Made by a program: the position numbers and the translations under genes. This document shows, in pieces, positions 41,401 through 46,824 of a DNA stretch of 64,000 bases. Positions within the stretch are counted from its first letter, which is position 1. Every line of letters begins with the position of its first letter. Under the pieces are notes generated by a model. The model was not told where the DNA came from, searched no databases, and saw only the letters and a program-made list of their open reading frames with translations. The DNA lies in the NCBI RefSeq assembly GCF_004664715.2, contig NC_051069.1, positions 6,277,501-6,341,500 on the forward strand, in the 5' to 3' direction. The DNA is from Peromyscus leucopus. Lineage: Eukaryota; Chordata; Mammalia; Rodentia; Cricetidae.

Positions 41401-44400
41401 GGTTATAGAGTGAGTTCCAGGAGAGGCACCCAGGCTACACAGAGAAACCCTGTCTGAACCCCCCCCCAAAAAAAATATACAATAGTAAATAAAAATAGTA
41501 TGGGGCAGAGAGATGCTCAGCAGTTAAGAGCACTTTCTGACCCTCTAGAGAACCAGAATTTAGTTTCCAATACCCACACTGGACCACAATAACCGCAGCT
41601 CCAGGGGATCCAATGCCTTCCTCTGGTCTTTATAGGCACCCACACACATGGCATACATTCACATGACAAACACATACATAGATAAATGAAAATAAGTCTT
41701 TTTAAAATTAGCAGACAATGCTTTATGAGTAATGAAAAGATAAAAATGTTTTAGATATGAAAAATAAACTAAGAAAGTTTTGTTTTGTTTTGTTTTCAAT
41801 AAAAGGTGACAAAGCTAGGTAAAAGACTAACATAAAACAGGAATTCTTCCCCAAAAAGGAACCAAGTAAAAGGAGTAAAGATAATATGAAAGACTATAAT
41901 TTAGGGATACTTTTTCTGAAATAAAGAGATCTGAAACTACATACTGAATTATCACATTTCTAAGATTATCCTAGAATAAATAACATCACCATGTATTCTA
42001 GTAAAACTAGTGATCTTTAAAGAAAAAAAACCCTTTCTTTCAACTGCTTCTTATCAAAATAAGCATATGACACATACGGAAAAAAAAATCTTCAGACTTT
42101 GACATCTATGCCAAAAGAAACATATTTAAGATCTACTAGAAAAGATAATGTGGACCAATGATTCTATCAAAAGCAGTTTTAAAGAATAAAGTGCACAGCA
42201 GTTATCAGCATGTAAGAACTCAAGAAGCCAATCTTCTTATTCCTTTGCACCGTTATTGACAGTCTAGACAACAGGCTTCAAAGTCACAAAGAATAGAGAG
42301 GCTGGTAGGGCTAACACTGAATGAGGGTCAAAAGACAGAGACTTTGGAATGGTTGTATGTTCTACACTATAAACATGGGTGAAGCACAAAAAAAAGTGGT
42401 TTTTAGTAACCACATGGCAGTTGTTATTTGTGTGTGCTCACACATCTGTGTAATGTGTAACATGGTTTTAAAAAAGGATATTCTATTTCTATGATCCCTA
42501 TATTCTTGAGAATCAATAATCTCCATTTGAAGAAAAAAAGACATAACTGTAATATAGGAAAGATTAAGTAAGCATCAGTAGCTCTGAATCTCAATGTATC
42601 AGTATGAACTCAGAAGGCATTTTGGCTTTAAATCAATATTTTAATCTATACCCCTCCCCTCCCCTCCCCTCCCCCCCAACTCATTTTCATTCTCCCTCCC
42701 CACTCTTCTCTCTCTCTGTAGCTAGGTCCACTACAAAATAGCCTAGAAAGATCAAATCAATAGTGAGTAAGCATCTCTAACACCCTGATTGTGGCTGAAA
42801 AAATCAACTTTCTCAATAGAAGAAGCCAGCAAATTTGAGGGGAGATGGCTAGCCAACTGCCTAGTGAAAGAAGTATACGTACATAAGCCAGAAACGACAT
42901 AATGTTTAAGACAGCAAAAAAGCTATCAAAGATTAGCAGCCTCATGTCAGAAGAACCCAGGAACAATCTCAAAGAGACTACCATCTTGAAGAGACTATTA
43001 GCCAAAATGAAGAAATATACCATACAATAACTCCACAGACAAAACTCAGAGATTCAAACCTAAGAGTTTATATGGATAATTTTAAATGAAGTTAACTGGT
43101 CAAGTTTGTAGTATGATAGGGGTAGCAATTCATTCAACTGAAAACTAGTTAATAAAAAGTGAATGGAGAATTGGGTGGCATACACTTTGGAGGAAGAGGT
43201 AGGTGGATTTCTGAGTTTGAGACAGCCTGGTTTACAAGGTGAGTGCAAGACATCCAGGGCTGCTACACAGAGAATTCCTGTCTTGAAACCCCATCCCCAA
43301 AAAAAGTGAATGGGAGAATCGAGCATTTATTCTTTTTCTATATAAACTAGCAGAACAATCAGTTGATAAAGGAAGCAAGTCTCTAAAAAGTATTCCAACT
43401 AACAACTGGAGAAGAGAAAAAATAGAATTAGAATATCACATAACCACCAATACCCCAAAAAAGGGGATATGAACACATAGATTAAGAGATTTTAAAGACA
43501 AATTTAAGTGGGAAAAATTGAACTAGAGTCCAGGCACACACATGTGGCAACACAACTACAAAAAACTGCAAGGAAGTTAGTTTTAAGAGTCAACATAGTG
43601 CTTCCGTTGTGGACAAGTTAACGACCAGAATGTGAAAGGACTTGTGCATTGTTAGTGCGTGCATGCATGCATGTTGGCATGCATTATGACACTCAAGTAG
43701 AGGCCAGAGAACAATTTGAGGAGTCTGTTTCTTACTTCTACCATGTGGTACCTGGAGATTACACTCAAGTTGTCAGGTTCGGCGGTAAGTGACTTTAGCC
43801 TCTGAGTAATCTCAGCAGTTTAAAATTCTATTTTTTCTTTTTTTAAGCCTGGGTACTGATTAGAAGGGTATTTATTTTAGAACAATTCATTCAGGCACAG
43901 AATTGTTTATATGTCTTTCTGAATCTGTTTTACTCAATAATTCTTTTTCAACAAAAGTTACCAGTACATGATCCAAAACTTAAATGAAGGAGATACACTG
44001 AAAAGTATCTCTTTCGACTAAACACTGAGGTCCACCCTCCAGAGGCAACCACTGGCACCATTTTTCCTTGAGAGCTTTTCTAGAGATTACACGATAACAT
44101 GTTATAACAAAGTCATTTTTAATGCAAAGCTATGAAGATTACATACCTCTTCAAAAAGACATAATGCTGCCTCATAGAGTGAACATAAGCCTTCAGATGT
44201 TCTAGTTGGTTCTCTCCACTGGCTCCGATCAGCAGACGAACCCTGTAATTAAACATTGCAGGGTACGATATGGAAAGGAAGCAGACATATATGTTAAAAA
44301 GCAATACTCTACAAAAATCTATTTGAAAAACTGTTTAAGTTTAGGTGTATTGTTACCAAATCCTAATATTAGGCCATGAAACCAACTAAAAGTGTTACCA

Positions 44401-45718
44401 AAACCTATTGAGTCAAATGATCAATTAAGCACCAATCCCTAACTGCCTCATTAAATAGTGAGAAAGCCATATAAATAAAACACAGGATTCGTCTTCAGAA
44501 CAAATGCAGAATCTTGAATATAGCAGTCTACTTTTCAGTGGTATCCTTGATTAAGAAGGATATTTGACAGAGTATGCGACCTTGGGGAGAAGGAGGAGTG
44601 ATTTCTGACTAGGTACACCTGCTATTTGTCCAGGAATGACAGGACAAGTAGACAAAAATTAGAAAGCCAGCAATAAAGTTAATCTGTTACATTTTACAGC
44701 TACTATAAGGGAGTCATTTGTGGGAAAAGTTTAACAATTTAACAGATGCAGGTTAAAAATTATATAATGCAGTCAGAAAAAAATATGGGTTTCAAAGATA
44801 GACTCAAAGATATAAGAATTGCTTAACACAGTACGTGGCCCAGGAGTCTGTGTTATATTATGATAGTCAATACATGTATAAATCCAGGCTAACACAGTTG
44901 CTTTACACCTTCAAGATTAAGGTAAATAATATCTTACTTCACAGATTAACATGACAATTGAAAAGAATATGCAAAGCACCTGATAGAAAACAGGCACTAA
45001 AATTAGTTCACTTCCTCCTTACTCCAAGTAGTGAGGAGCAGTGAATCAAAGAAGCTGAAAGGCATAGAGTAAAATATTCTTAAATAAAGAACAAAAGAAC
45101 AAAACACATTATATAAAAAGTCATATATATATGTATGTATGTATGTATACATATATACACATATATGTGTATATATATGTGTATATATATGTATATATAT
45201 ACATATACACACACACACACACTATAAGAATTCCTTGAGCTTATAGAGCCAATTTAAATATCAAATCAGTTTGTGAATATATAAGCAAACTTATGCCCAG
45301 CAGGTATTAGATCCTGCAGTAATCCTAAGCACAGGGTGCAGGGGTAAGGAGATGAGGCAATGAAACTCAACAATGTTCTTAGATCACAGATCTTCTAGCT
45401 GCCTCTCTTCCCCATACATCAAGCCAAGCTCTCCTGCAGCCTAGTTCCAGGTCCCTGGCAGTTCGACGCCTCCGATTTGCAGCTTTAAGCAAGACTAACT
45501 AACCCCCTACACATATATACACACCTATATACGCAAGATAAATTTATGGTACCACACAGTACCTGACCTTACAGACTAAGCCAGACTAAATCATGTGGTG
45601 TATAAGTTTTTATAAGTTTCTAATTGGTAACACTCCTTACCAATTAGAAACTTATAAAAGTTAGAAACCCATGTTGTGTGGGTTCAAGGCATATTCTCAT
45701 TTTCTCTTTCATTCTCAT

Positions 45719-45779
<61 letters not shown>

Positions 45780-46784
45780 CCTCTATTCCCCCTCCCAATT
45801 CTGAAGGGAAATTTTGTGTCAGCTTCCTTCCTGAACCTGCTCTATCTGACGTGCATGTCTATTATAACAAATAGACATTGTGGAGAACAGTCTAAAGGCC
45901 TAGGGTACTTCTTTCCTTCTAAGGGAAAGGTGAAGAGTCTCTTACTAATTTTGTTCTAGAAGGAAATACACCATGGCAAGTATATAATTATATAGTCATG
46001 GTGTCTAATAATATCTTTTTCCCCCTCTTTGGTAACAAAAGCAATACAAAATGCATAGCTTATAAGAGGAATTGAGTGACTTTTCACAGGAATATTAAGA
46101 TGAGCAGATGAACAGTATTTCAGATTTGAAAGGAGCAAACTCTTAAAGTATGAAAAAGAAAAATACAATGAGAAAAACAGATTTCCAAGTAAGAGGTGCA
46201 ATAGTGACTAAGAAAACACATAGAGCTTAAGTGCTTCCCACAGCTGTTACCTGAAGACTTTTGTATTTAGATTACAACCTAAAGCTCTAGGTTTTAACCA
46301 CAATTTAAGATTATAGACCTATGTCAACACTCTCTATCCCAACAAAGCACTACATGTTTTTATTTTTATTTAGCATTTAGGTTCAAATTTTCATAGATTC
46401 TGTCATCTAAAATCTTTAAGTACTTATCTGTAACATTACTTTTTAAATGAAAAATTTTTTTAAAAAGAAAATTAATGATAAAGTGATGCAATATTTACAG
46501 TTCAGTTTACAAATACAAAACATACAGTAGATGAAAAGTTAAATGCTTCTGATTTGAATGTGACTGTTTTAATGAAATATTTTATTAATCAAAAGCTTTG
46601 CATTTTACTTGGTGAAGGGAAAGGTTTAGAATATGTAAATATAACAAGTAGTATTTTTAGTGAATTTTAAATATATTCGTTAGGTTATATTGGGCAATAA
46701 AGGAAACATGAACCTCTCTCTCTCTCTCTCTCTTCCCCTCCCTCCCTCTCTCCCTCCCTCCCATCCTTCCCTCCCCCTCCTTCC

Positions 46785-46824
<40 letters not shown>

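Larger units (their letters stand above)
37723..44146 (-). other. Herc1 intron 3
   Basis: 6.4 kb, donor GTATGT, acceptor TTAATAG. Several B1 copies, an L1 3' end, a B2-type SINE, a CCCCT run and a B3-like SINE are spread through it. 39260-40370 and 41710-43170 show no gene. Confidence 0.85.
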
